DNA of 64,000 bases from Metopolophium dirhodum (GCF_019925205.1 NC_083565.1:30780241-30844240), one strand, 5' to 3'. Positions 22,478 to 35,674 are shown, counted from the first letter of the stretch. Numbers and translations: made by a program. The notes: a model not told the origin generated them from the letters alone.

Positions 22478-25174
22478 ATGTTCAAAAACGCTATGCGTCT
22501 GATTTCGACTGGATTGAGAAGTATGCAAGGTCCATCACGTGTATGTAGCTCATCGTTGATCAACGGTGACACATTTTCACGTATGAGTGAAAGCGTGCGA
22601 CAGTTTGCCATCCAAAACACCGTGAACGTAAGTCATAAACACTTTGGTCGACGTATATTCGTCTGCCGGCGAAAATTCCATTTTAATTCTTCGCAAATTG
22701 ATTTAAATCCTTTTATTTAGGTCCAATATAAACCACCGCTGCCCTGTGCATTGTCGCCCTGTACCAGCTTACCACCTATACCGATCAACGGGTACGGCCG
22801 GATAGGTAAATGCGTTCTCCTGCTGGCCCTTCAAGAAAACGTGAACGTAAGTCGTGTCACACATCGTTCGTTCTTCGTAAATCGTTTTAAACACTCTTCC
22901 CTTGTCATCCACAGGTGGTCGCAATCAACGAGCCGGGTGCAGAAATAGACGAGATCGCACGCTCGTTAAAATACGACTCGGCGCATGGGACGTTTAGCGG
23001 AAACATTAGCGTAAATGGTGATAACTGTCTGGATATAAACGGTAATAACTATTAATATTTAAAATTATAAAGATACATCGACGAGTGACGGCCAGTGTTG
23101 AGACTTATCTAGATAAAAATATTACTCGTTTATTATTTTATATTCTTATCTACATAACTATTATGAAGTTAATCAACATTTTTAAATGTCAATACTGTAT
23201 AATTATTATGCGTTCGAAATATTTACTTTTTGCGTTCACATCGACGACTCACGGGCCACGGCTATGGTATTTTGAGATTTGAAGGTAAGCAAAACACAAA
23301 AGTCGACCTTGATAATTTTTATTCTAATATTTATCCCTGTTGACCGCGAATCACACAAAATATTTCAAATATTTCGTTAAGATTGTAAAATATGTTACAA
23401 AAACTGTAGAATGTTGAAAAATACAATAGTACTGTGCGCTAAAATATATGTGTTTTTGTTCACAACTTTAATGTATAATGCAATGTTGTAAAATATTGTT
23501 GTGAAATAAATCGAATGCGGATATAACGATAAACAATGTGTTGTTTTTTACACATGGTGGCTCTGTCAGGCAAAACCGTGCGGTTATTTACTGAAAAGGA
23601 CCCCGAAAAGATCAAATGGAAAGAGTTGCAGGTTGAATACGTTATAAAAACGACAGGAAAATTCACAGAAGTTGAAACAGCCAAGGTATTTGCTATGAAA
23701 TACGTTTTACGAGGGACATTTCTATATTTCTTTAGATTATTATCTATGATTTATGACCGAGCCCGCTCAATCGATTTAAATTATAATATTATGACGTACA
23801 ATGACGAACGTTTTTAGAAACACTTGGTGGCGGGCGTCAAAATAGTTATCATCAGCGGCCTGAGCAAAAACGCGCCGATGTTTATAAGAGGCGTCAACTT
23901 CGACAAGTATGAAAAAGATATGACAGTGGTGTCGAGCGCATCATGCACAACCAACTGTGTGGTGCCATTGATAAATATCATCAACCAACGATATGGCGTT
24001 GAGGACTGTATACTGACGAATATTAATGCAATTACTTCCTTGCAGCATCTCCACGATGGACTTCAGCACGTGAGGAGCTATTTTTTTTATGGCTATAAAT
24101 AACAATATTTATTTTTGTTGGATGTTTTTTTACGAATGTCGTAACTCACCGTGTACTAATTACCTACCGTCACGAATCACGATTAAATTTAAAAACCAAA
24201 ACAATGTATTACCTACGCTCCCGCTTATAATAAATAATAAACGCGTTGTAATAATGGTTATGATTTTGAATTTCAGGAGTCGGCCATAGAAAACATAGCA
24301 CATGGCACAACAGGCACCGCAAAAGATGTGCATATCTTCATACCGGAGTTAAAAGGAAAAGTTGACTCGATAACAGTGCCCAGCCAACTACCAGTGGCAT
24401 TCCGCATCTTCTTTTCAATAGTTTATCATTCTTGTCCGATAAGATTGCCCCTGTTCGACGTTTCACTGATAAGATTCAATATAACGTAACGTATAATATA
24501 TTTTTATTACATCGTATAATAATAATATGGTAAGCGCAGTAGTCAAAGTGAACTTTAATTTAGTAGCTAAAAATATTACTATATAATGCGATAGATATGG
24601 GTACGCACGGCAAATACGGTTATTGTTATAAAATAATGAAAATAATGAGTGAAGTTCAGGTATATTTATATAATATATATAATTAAAATTATAATTATAT
24701 ATATATATAATTCCCTATCCTACTGTACATCGCAAAGTATAAAACTATAGGATAGTATATGGATACTTTGCGTCTTAAAAACGTATGTGCATATATACTT
24801 CGCCCAAAATCATTTCCGAATTGTTTTTTTCTAGTTGATTCAAACTAGTCTTTATATTTACAGAGTTAAAAAACCAGTGAAACTAAAGGAATTGAAGTGT
24901 CCAAAGTTCTGGGAGTGTGAAGTGATATCTTATACAGATAAAAAACATCATATCAGCGATTTGATTAGCAGTTATTTTTCGGCTATAGTTTTTTTTAGAC
25001 AAGGTGTCGGTTAAAGACGACAAACTCATGAAGATCGATGTATGTTGTGACAACGTGAGGGGATATTCAAAAAGTCTGTTGGACCTGTACAATCACATTT
25101 TAAAAGTGGACAAAGAGAAACTGGCATGCTGCTTCAATAAAATAGCCATCGTCGAAAGCTACCTATTGTCCAAG
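22478..25174 (+). CDS. Divergent GAPDH-like gene, possibly decaying
   Basis: Exons 22,478-22,627, 22,721-22,846, 22,915-23,041, 23,570-23,685, 23,818-24,069, 24,277-about 24,420, and 24,864-25,174 together cover a whole glyceraldehyde-3-phosphate dehydrogenase fold. Visible landmarks are the NAD loop INGYGRIGKC, a YDSAHGTFSG stretch, EKDPEKIKWKELQVEYV, the catalytic-cysteine motif SASCTTNC, HGTTGTAKDVHIFIPELKGK, and a CCDNVRGYS segment where typical enzymes have WYDNEFGYS. The catalytic histidine of the usual VHAIT motif is replaced (INAIT). Exon 1 encodes an arginine/serine-rich leader (MFKNAMRLISTGLRSMQG) that looks like a mitochondrial presequence. Two defects are visible. There is no obvious 5-prime splice site after exon 6. 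An 8-T run at 24,989-24,996 also shifts frame, and one T fewer would restore it. NAD binding is plausible, but normal dehydrogenase activity is doubtful. The intron after 25,174 runs into a large hairpin, so the true C-terminus is uncertain. Confidence 0.75.
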
Positions 25175-25179
25175 GTATA

Positions 25180-27900
25180 CATAAGCTATGTTAATTATAT
25201 TTTAAATTATAAATGCAATGATTTTCCAGACTTTCCTAGTGTGACTTCCCGACAGTGTGTTCACGCTAAAAGGTACCACTAAATATTTCAGTTCGATGAC
25301 CTTGTATTGAAATGGGGTTTTCACTGAATGACAGATAGTACTTAAATACAAATTTTCAGATAAATTTCAAATGTTTAACTTTTTTTTCGAATCGCTCATG
25401 CGTGATATCCCTAACTTACTTTTTTTTTAAATGGTAACATCAGTTTTTTTTCATATTCAGATAGAGTAATTTTTTAAACAATTTATGTATAAAAAGTTTT
25501 TTTCTAATAACAAAATTGGCATATGAAATTTATCGATGAAATTTAATATTTACGAGGAATAAATGTATAGCGAACAGGAATTATACTCTCTTAATTACTG
25601 GCAAATGTTGTCAAAGTTATTTTTACTATTTTATCTGTGTGCAAACAGGTATTTAACAATATTGGATATTAATGAGTAACAATAAGTTGAATTTAGTTTA
25701 GATTTCGTCAAAAAAATTACACGTTAATATTAAATTTCATCGTTAAATTTCATATGCCAATTTTGTAATTAGAAAAAAAACATTTTATACATAAATTGTT
25801 AAGAAAAAAATACTCTATCCGTTTATGTAAAAAAAAATTGATGTTACCATTTAAAAAAAAGTAAGTTGTATCGAGCATGCGCGTATCGAATTTGTTAAAA
25901 ATTTGAAATTTATCTGAAAATATGTATTAAAGTACTATCTACCATTCAATGAAAACTCCAATTTAATAAAGGGAATCGAACTGAAATATTTAGTGTTACC
26001 TCTTAGCGAACACACTGTATATATATTATGTAGGTAGGTACTGAATATCTTCCTAGGTGGGTAACTGGGTATTGACGATAGCTATTATAGATAGTCGGCA
26101 AAATTATTAAATTTCTTATTTAAAATATAATGCATGTATTGTAGTGCAGTTTTTATAACTATTATACCCTCCTCTTTCACATAGTCTAAAACATATCAAA
26201 AAATACTTAAATAATATTGTGATTAAAAAAAAAATATAATTTAAATATTTGGAAATAGTCATTTTGTTGTTTTCGTATATTTTATTACATTACGGAGAAA
26301 ATAACCATTTTGAAATCAGTAATTTTTAATGAATGAAAGCAACTTATATTTTTTAAAAAAAAAAACTACCAATTGAATTGTTTTCACTCACAGGGGCCAA
26401 TTGTCCGCATTTCTCGCGAGGACATATGTGGTTAGGTTAGGTAGGTATCCCGTAAAACATTACTCATTACTCAAATTTTTACTTTAGTTTATCCACCCAA
26501 TATCATAATTGCTAACATAGTATATTATTGTGACTAAAGTAAAGTTATAATTATATGCAATAACTAATTTATTTATCTAACGAACAAAATTATTATCCGT
26601 TGTTAAAATGTTTATATTTCCTTGTTGTTTCATTGTTTAGTCACCATTCACCATGAAAAACGAATAAATATTAGTAAAATATACAATGGCAGATATTAAA
26701 TGATATCTCAAATCAGTATAATTTAATGCGATAAGCGACAACAGTGGGGTCCAAGCGACACGTGTATGTCACTTGTTGATTCCAGTTTTCATTACTGTCA
26801 CCTATACTCTAAAAAAGGTGCTTGGCCCTGTAACGATAGCCACTCTTCGTAAATAAACTATTCTCAAAAGAGTGTCTTCATCATAACCCTGACATATACC
26901 TAAATTATAATATTGTTTAATGCAGCCACGCAGATGTTCTTATTATAATAATATGTGGTCATACACTATTATACCCTTTTTCTTTGTCAAATAATAACTA
27001 TTTCATCGGCTCGGACGATACTTATCGGCCCGATCTAACCACCAGCACTCTTCCTGCGTATACACTAGGTGGTGGTCATATGTGATGATGTATATAATAT
27101 ATGTTCAGTATACCTAATATTTGTGTGTCTTAAATAATAATATACTAATAATATTATAACTAGTTTAACATAAAACCTATTTCTTTTTCATTCGCACATC
27201 AAATATATAACAATTCTGCAGTCGAGTTAGGGGAAGTCAATTCATTATATAATTAAATCCTTATATATATATAAGTGCTTATCCGTTTACACACACATTT
27301 ATATATATATATGAGAAAGTGGTAATTTAGAATGTGTACGCAATATATATAAATAGTAAATAATATACAAGTAAAAATATATAAATGGTAAATACGTATA
27401 TATTGCATGCACATCCTATTTTCACATTACCACAGCCCCTACTTTCAAAACACTTTTGAGTGAAAACAATTCAATTGGTGGCTGTTTTTTTTTAAAATAT
27501 AAGTTGCTTTCATTCATTAAAAATTAACTGATTTCAAAATGATTTTTTTCTCCGTGATGTAATAAAATATATAAAAACAACAAAATAGCCATTTCCAAAT
27601 ATTTAAATTAAGTTTTTTTTAATCACAATATCATTTAAGTATTTTTTTATGTTTTAGACTTATATTGAAAAAACTGCACTACAAATTACGATACATGCTG
27701 CATTATATTTTAAATAAGAAATTTAATAATTTTACCGACTTTCTATAATAGCTATCGTCAATACCCAGTAACCCACCTAGGGCGATATTCAGTACCTACA
27801 TAATATAATATATATATTATGTATATGTTAATTATTCAGAAAGTCAGGAAAATGTATTACATTTAAAATTTAAAATATAATTAACATAGCTATATATATT
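25180..27900. repeat. Very large inverted repeat (hairpin) with ~440-bp arms
   Basis: The left arm is 25,180-25,245 plus about 26,020-26,395, interrupted by a separate foldback element. The right arm is about 27,455-27,897, reverse-complementary. Matching strings include AGCTATGTTAATTATATTTT, GGGTATTGACGATAGCTATT, TTTCTTATTTAAAATATAAT and CCAATTGAATTGTTTTCACT. The central loop (about 26,396-27,454) has AT-rich sequence and no recognised frame. The structure begins within 6 bp of the last recognisable GAPDH-like exon. It may be a foldback transposon or a local inverted duplication. Confidence 0.7.
25253..26017. mobile_element. Foldback element (~765 bp) nested in the left hairpin arm
   Basis: The ends are CAGTGTGTTCACGCTAAAAG and its complement CTCTTAGCGAACACACTG. 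Inverted arms of about 300 bp pair CACTAAATATTTCAGTTCGA with TCGAACTGAAATATTTAGTG, and CAAAATTGGCATATGAAATT with AATTTCATATGCCAATTTTG. The right arm of the surrounding hairpin lacks this segment, which shows it arrived after the hairpin formed. No target duplication is clear. The CAGTG ends are hAT-like, but the family is not assigned. Confidence 0.65.
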
Positions 27901-29994
27901 TACCTAGGATACTAGGTGGCTATTGACGTTAGCTATTTTATAAGTTGATGTATAATACAGGCGATATATTTATGATCAATATTGTGATATTTATATAAAA
28001 AGAATATAATATAGTATTTATAAAATCAAACTATGTTAGATTATTGAATATCTTCTTATATGAAGAGGTATTCCCTTACGTCTTGCGATGGTAGAATGAT
28101 TACAAAAAACTACAACACTAATAATATTATATACTTGTAAATAAACAGATATTAGAGAATTAAATAGATACAAAATTAACTATAGATACTAGTACTAAAA
28201 CTATTGGTAAGGAAATTAATGGGGCATAAGCAACAAATTATATAATAATAGCCAATTCTAACTAATACAAAATTTTAACTTAAAAAAATGTAAGAACAAT
28301 TATTGTCTTAAATTGAGTATAACTCATCTTTCTTATTCTTATCATATTTTTTTAAATTAAAAATATAATCTACAAAATGTAATTATTGTTAAAATAGTTT
28401 TTTGGCTCTCCTGAATAATTTCGAAAATGTCGCTTATGTCCTTTTACGTTGTCGCCATCAATTTATGCTTTTTCCCTAAATAAAATAATTTATAAATGTT
28501 TACAGTTTAAAATTCGACGATACTTTTAAACTTAGTTCATAATTAAAGTTGCTTAATTAAGGATGAACAGAATGACTTCGTTCAGAGTTATTATACTTTT
28601 CACGAATACCACTTAAGCAAATTAATTAATGGAATGAGTTGTTAATCGTCTACTTCTATGGAATACAGTCTGAAGTACATAAAATGTATTCATTTATAGT
28701 AAGTATATAATATAATATTATATTATTATAGTTCAAACAGATAAGCTTAATTAGTTCATATAATATATTATCGATCATTTAGTTTTGTATTTGCATAAAA
28801 CTCGGTGGTACACCAAAAACAACATTATAATATGCATCATATGTTGTTTTAACTGTTTAGTTAATTTTTTTAGTAACATTTTTAGTTATATTGACTTTTG
28901 TGCTTACATACATGAACAATTGCACAATTTATATTGACTTTAATATTTTTTTTTAAATATCATATTATATATAACTAGGGTGTCGGCTAAACATTCAAAT
29001 TAATTTAAATTTAAATGTATATGCGTAGTGTAAGTATTAGGTACTAGTCGGCAAATTGGGTTTTGGCGACGTGTGAAGATACCATAGAAGTTAATCCGAA
29101 TGATATAATTAATGAGATGAAATTAAAAAAATAAATTTAATTAAAATTTAATTATATCATTAAATAAAAGATTGAAGTTAAATTATTGTAAATTCTTAAT
29201 TTTTAATTAAATACATTGTTATGTTTTAAATTTATAATTACAATGGAAAAAAATAATTAAAAAGTATATTACGTCATATTATAATTTACTTTTAAACTAA
29301 TAGTGTACGTTAACAATTTAAGTTAAAGTTACATGACAAAAATTATTTAAGTCAAAATATATAAAGGATTTGCATAATTTCAATAATTGTAAAATGTGTT
29401 ATATTTTTACCTTGACCCCCCCCCCCCTCCTCCACGAAAAAATCCTGTGGGCGCCACTGAATGTACTAATAGTATAACAACATAATTCACATCCATCGTT
29501 AAACGTAGGTGCTATGTACTTATTATTTGTATATTGTACTTGTATCATAAAGCGATACAGTACACACATACAATCATAATTGATGATTTATTTCTAATCA
29601 CTATAAAATATATCGTCGAAAAAAAACTTACAAAAAATATGATAAAATTAATTGTTGATTAATATAAAATAAACGCGTCAAGTCGATTATAATATGTGGT
29701 TCTGGCTAATAATAATTTTTAAATTATTTGTTCATAATATACAGTCAAAAGCAAGTAAGTACATAAATATTGTATTGAACTAAGGCGTGGATATAATATA
29801 GGATAATTATGAATGGGATTTAAGCGTTTTCATCTAAATATTTGTAAAAGATATAATATATGATATAGGTAATGTATACAATTTGAATAATCTCTATAAT
29901 TTGACACGTATAATGGCACCACGGTACTGAGAAATTATCGAAAAAATATATTATATTCAAATGAAATCAAATAAAATTAAAAATGCGTATTAAT
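27901..29994. other. No gene recognised
   Basis: AT-rich. A C-run near 29,410-29,425 is followed by GTGGGCGCCACTGAATGTAC, which in reverse reads like the CAGTGGCGCC end of a decayed hAT-like element. No exon could be supported. Confidence 0.35.
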
Positions 29995-32380
29995 AAATGA
30001 TATTTTAAAAAATTTGACTTGAGTTAAAATCATAAAAAAAAATATGAAGGACGGTGTTGGCGCCCGCAGGCAAATGCATTTTATAAAACTAATAAAAATT
30101 TAAATAAATTATATTGTGGGAATACACATTCAATCTTCAAACTAAAATCTCCAAAATCTTAAACAGACAAAACTATTCAAACTAATTATAGGTAGTTCAT
30201 TAAAGAAGGATTATTCAAAGGGAACCAGATTGACCAGGTTTAAAAAATTTGACTAGAGTTAAAACCATAAAATAAAAATTGAAGGACGGTATTGGCGCCC
30301 GCAGGCAAATGCATTTTAGAAAACCAAAAAAAAATTTTAAAAAAATTTAACCAAACGAATACACATTACAAAGTTCAAACTAAAATGCTCCGATTCTTAA
30401 ACAGAAAAAAACCATTCAAACTAATTATAGGTAGTTCATTAAAGAAGAATTATTCAAAGGGTACCAGATTGTCCATGTTTATAAAAATTTGGCTAGAGTT
30501 AAAATCATAAAAAAAAAAATTGAAGGGAGTTGTTGGCGCCTGCAGGCAAATGCATTTTAGAAAGCAAAAAAAAAATGTGGAAAAAAATTTACTTTAGGAT
30601 TACACATTACAAACTACAAACTTAAATTCCCAGAATCTTATACAGAAAAACTATTGAAAATGATAAGCTCACTAAAGAATGATAATACAGAGGGTATTAA
30701 ATTATCAATGTTTAAAAAGTCTCTACAAAAAATTCAAGAACAATAAAAAAAATTTCGAAACAAATTAAAGCGATGTTTCGGCACCCACGGCAAATTAATT
30801 TTAATAAAAAAAAAATGTAGAAAAAATTATAATTTTAGTTCAAACTAAAATGTCCAGAATCTCAAACAGAAAACATTTGTGTGTATTGTTTACATTATTA
30901 TAAACGAATAGTTAATATGGTCGTATGTGTATCACCGTATAATATATGTATTAGAAAATGTATAAAACGAATGTTATTTAAAAATAGAAATATTTAGTTC
31001 ATTAAAGAATTTATAAATTAAAGAATTATTCATAGTGCACCAGCTGGTTATCAATGTTCAAAAAGTATATACAAAAAATTCAATTAGAGTTGCATTACTA
31101 AAAAAAAAAATTTAAGAAGGGTGTTGGCGCCCGCAGGCAAATGCATTTTAGAAAACAAAAAAAAAATTTAAATAAATTATAGTGTGGGAATGCACATTCA
31201 AACTTCAAACTAAAATCTCCAAAATCTTAAACAGAAAAAACCATTTAAAATATTTAGTTCATTAAAGAAGGATTATTCAAAGGGAACCAGATTGACCATG
31301 TTTAAAAAATTTGGCTAGAGTTAAAATTATAAAAAAAAAAAAATTGAAGGGAGGTGTTGGTGCCCGCAGGCAATTGCATTTTAGAAAACCAAAAAAAAAA
31401 TTAGAAAAAATTTTATTGAAGGAATACACATTACAAACTACAAACTTAAATTCCCAGAATCTTATACAGAAAAACTATTGAAAATGATAAGCTCACTAAA
31501 GAATGATAATACGAAGGGTATCAAATTATCAATGTTGAAAAAGTCTCTACAAAAAATTCAAGAACAGTAAAAAAATTTCGAAACAAATTGAAGCGATGTG
31601 TCGGCGCCCGCAAGCAAATGATTTTTAAAAAACAAAAAAAATGTAGAAAAAATTATATAGTAGGAACACAGATTAATGAGTTCAAACTAAAATGTCCAGA
31701 ATCTCCAACAGAAAACATTTGTGTGTATTGTTTACATTATTATAAACGAATAGTTAATATGTTCGGATGTGTATCACCGTATAATATATATATTAGAAAA
31801 TGTATAAAACGAATGTTATTTAAAAATAGAAATATTTAGTTAGTGTGGGAATGCACATTCAAACTTCAAACTAAAATCTCCAAAATCTTAAACAGAAAAA
31901 ACCATTTAAAATATTTAGTTCATTAAACAAGGATTATTCAAAGGGAACCAGATTGACCATGTTCAAAAATTTGACTTGAGTTAAAATCATAAAAAAAAAA
32001 TTGAAGGGAGGTGTTGACGCCCGCAGTCAAAATCATTTTAGAAAACAAAAAAAAAAAAAAAAAAAGATTTCAGTAGAAACACACATGTGGGCGCCAGTAT
32101 GCAAATGCATTTTAGAAGGCAAAAAAAAATGTTTAAAAATGTAGATGGCACCGGCTTGTCAGGCACCGGCTTGTTTAAAAATTTAACTAGAAAGAGGAAT
32201 AGAAATTAAATAACAGAAAAAAATTCTCTAAAGACTTACAAATTTGAAAATATTCATATTAAAAATCAATTGAATTAAATTTATGAAAAATAATTTAAAG
32301 TGGAACGTGGGCACCCGCAGGCAAACGCATTTTACGAAGCAGATAAAAATTTTTAAAAAAATTATATGGCACGAGGTTGT
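29995..32380. repeat. Satellite array 2, same family as array 1, about ten units
   Basis: The box GTTGGCGCCCGCAGGCAAAT recurs, with variants, near 30,060, 30,297, 30,537, 30,786, 31,130, 31,365, 31,605, 32,018, 32,090 and 32,310. The rest of each unit is also shared (CTTAAACAGAAAAA, TAGTTCATTAAAGAA, ATTATTCAAAGGG). A higher-order duplication of roughly 825-840 bp is visible: 30,597-31,000 matches 31,421-31,840. The matching parts include a special segment with GTGTGTATTGTTTACATTAT and GTGTATCACCGTATAATATA, which appears a third time near 32,690. Frames inside the array are repeat by-products. Units decay toward the right end. Confidence 0.85.
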
Positions 32381-33174
32381 AAACGTTTTAAAAAAAGATA
32401 ATACATAAAAAAATCAAAAAAAGTTAAATTTATAAAAAAATAAATTGAATGGGGAACGTAAGAGAACCTAGCCAGTCTCTTTTCAAATTATATAGTATGT
32501 ACACAGGTACTCAGCGCACTCCCAGGTAAAGCTGGTTAATCTTGAAAAACATTTATACAAAAAAATCTACTTGAGTTCAATGAATTGAAGAAAAAATTGT
32601 TTGAGAAATCTGGGTGAAATAACACTAAACAAAAGAATACGCTGGAAGCTAAATACTGCAATACATATTAACTACAATCCAAAACCTAGGTATTGTTTAC
32701 ATTATAATAATACGAACAGTTATTATGATCAGAGGTGTATCACCGTAATATATGTATTAGAAAATGTATATAAACGAATGTAATTTATAAAGGATGCAAA
32801 AAAATTAAATGAGAAAAAGGTCTTGCACGGACTCCACTATGTGATTGTAATTTATGAAGGACATAAAATAATGTTTAATTTAAAATAATATTGTGTTTGG
32901 CTGGGGCTACAGTCAATATTAAATAAAATAATATGCATTTTATAATTTGTTGTGGTAAAAAAATCATTATTTAATGTCGGGTGTATTTAAGTTTTTAATA
33001 ACTATACTGGTACAACTCTAGCTAACCGTCTTTAAGACCGTGTTAAAAACTATGATAATTAGTTAACGTCTAATTTCCCGTCCTATCCTAATCTAACCTA
33101 ACCTAACCAAATTAATAATATTTAAATATTTTCTTTCATTGTTATGTTTACAATATCGAATACCTTGATAGTTA
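32381..33174. other. No gene recognised; satellite spill-over
   Basis: Around 32,690-32,790 a decayed fragment of array 2 persists (GTGTATCACCGTAATATATG). The rest is AT-rich, with a short CCTAACCTAACC run near 33,095. Confidence 0.4.
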
Positions 33175-33511
33175 GTAGGAAAAGATCATCACAAAGCTCA
33201 CGACGACCAGTGATGGTAGTCGTCTATCATCACCATAGCTTCTCAACTAACCATAAGTTTACCTAGCTAACCTTCTTATGACTTATTAGGACACTTTGAA
33301 TAAAAAGATCCCGAGTTGCAGGTTGCCGAACTTAAGTGTTTGATAATCAAATTGATCCTTTGATTGTTGACACCTTAATCCATGCTATGGATGAAGCCCA
33401 TAGATAATAAAGATATGAATAGTCCACGCCTATATTAAATACATTTGAGGCAATATCCTTTACATTGATAGCCGATACTCGATATAGGTATACTTTATTT
33501 GGCCTCAATTA

Positions 33512-33937
33512 TTGTTCCCCTTGAAGGCCGCTGATAAGACCATTATGTTATATATTTATTATCTATCATGGAGCCATACCCAGCTCACTCGTGTAAACAA
33601 TTTAAAGCACATAAAAGCGATCAACGAGTCTCTATTAATGATTTTTCAGCATCTATCCTCTCACAACATACACTTGGAGACAGCACATGCACATGAAATG
33701 TTTTTTTTAAAACAACATTTTTAATGATTTTTTTAAAAATACCAAGATAATGTCGAGCATGGGAACAACTTTCTAACGAATTCAATTAATTTTATTTCGG
33801 ACTTATTGAAACATGCCATGGAGGATGGTCCTTTTGGTCGTCCAGTGTCCACAAATATTTCAATTCAAAATATGAAATCCCAGCCCTATCCCCAATACTC
33901 TGAAGAGCCCAGCCCACCTTCATATTCTCTATGCTAA
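33512..33937 (+). pseudogene. Unrecognised coding remnant inside the long-TIR element
   Basis: Just inside the left terminal repeat a 70-residue frame (starting MFPLKAADKTIMLYIYYL) ends at a T/A homopolymer. After a shift of frame it continues with NFLTNSINFISDLLKHAMED, GRPVSTNISIQNMKSQPYPQ and ends EEPSPPSYSLC. The two halves have non-random composition and lie end to end, which suggests one decayed gene with a frameshift near 33,715-33,745. The proline/tyrosine-rich C-terminus is distinctive. I do not recognise a family. Its position suggests it belonged to the element bounded by the terminal repeats. Confidence 0.35.
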
Positions 33938-35674
33938 AAGTAAATTTAAGACAAATTTGTAAATCAATGCACAGTCTCTCTATTGTACTAATATTTGTGA
34001 TTTCATTAATTTTCAGTATTTTGTATAATTATATTGGGAAAACATAAGACAATATCATTTACACAAGACTGTGACTAACACAATCATACTTTGATAAAAG
34101 TATATGATATAAGTACCTTCTATATTTGAATTAATCGTTTTTTTTTTCGGGTACTTTATTGGTGGACGGCACTTTAACTATGGTCCCTCAACCTACTGAG
34201 GCAACCTTGAGGCATTTCCTTTTAGGAAATTAGTTAAATCCTCAAACATAACTCTTAATTAAAGAGTTTGTAACTAATACAATCATAATATTATAATATG
34301 AGTATAGTACATTTCGTAATATTTTTTTATAATATTTACAGTGAGTGAAATATTAAGTTTGTATTTCTAATATAATATATGTTATGATATTTATGGACGG
34401 CACTTGCGCCGTGGCCCCTCGATATAGTAATGTGGCGACCTGGCACGTCTCTTTTAGATAAATGATTAAATACTTAATCAAGTCTTCCAATTTACTAAAC
34501 ATTTATATTTTGTAGATAATTTGAAAAAAAATTTGAAATTGAAGAGAGACTGTGTGAATTAACAAAATATGTGGTGTGAAATGTTTATTTGAACACCTGT
34601 TATAATGTATTATATTGAACTTAAGTTAATGTTTTATTATGTACTATAATAAACATTTGAACATTTATTACAATATACGTATATTATACATAGATTTTAA
34701 GTATGTTTTTTTTAGTTTTTTTTTTTGATAGTTACCTACCTAGGTAGTAGCTACTACAATACAAGACACTTTATTTTTATATATTGAAGCAATATATGTT
34801 TTGGATTATTTAGATCTATATAAACTAAATTTCAGACCCGTAGTTTAGTATTTAAAGTTTGTATGATCAAAGTCTTGGAACCAAATTTTATCAGACTCTA
34901 CTAGAATGTTGTAGTTAAATTAAACTATAATAGGTATGTGGAATAACAGTAGGTAACCTTCTATGATAATTTGTTATGAATATAATATTTTAAGTAATAG
35001 CTCAAATTTAGCACTTTTATGGTACTTAATACATTTTCCTAATATTTTAACAGAAATTATGGAGCTAAAAATATAGAAATACCTATATTATGTCACGGTC
35101 AATAGCTGATAGTTTTGTTTCATTTATAATAATAATGCTTTTTAACCCTTTCAGCCCCCGTGATGCCATATGGCATCATAGTTTTTATCATTCTTCCATT
35201 TTTCGTAATTATTGTTGATCGTTAACAGTTAATATCACATTTTATTGAAAAACATGTGTTTATTCTTATCATATTTATGCATTCTCGCGCCAAATCCATT
35301 ATTTATCGAGTTGTCATTGATTATGTTTACGTAAATTACGACTCTCCACTATTGACATCATTCGTGTTCAATTTTATTTAATTTAGGTAACTAAATTTAT
35401 AATTATTGCTATTTGGTAAATTATTTCAGAAACAAGATACATTCATCTATGCAAATATCTATTTCATTTTATAATATTTAATTTAGTTTAGACGTTACAA
35501 TGTCACATATCTGATGATACCATATGGCATCATTGGGAAGGTATAGAATATAATATATTTATATTGTAATGGTTACAAACTGTTCGTATCTTGTTTCCAT
35601 TTATTATTGAATATTGTTTTTTTATTTAACAACTTATTTATTTAACCTAACCTGAGAATATCAATAATAAACAG

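Noticed and set aside
23085..23282. Plus-strand frame in a GAPDH-like intron
   Set aside because: AT-rich intronic frame without homology to the flanking GAPDH exons.
33080..33112. CCTAACCTAACC run resembling the insect telomere repeat
   Set aside because: Only three to four degenerate units; similar two-unit runs occur near 26,430 and 44,655. This is within chance for AT-rich DNA.
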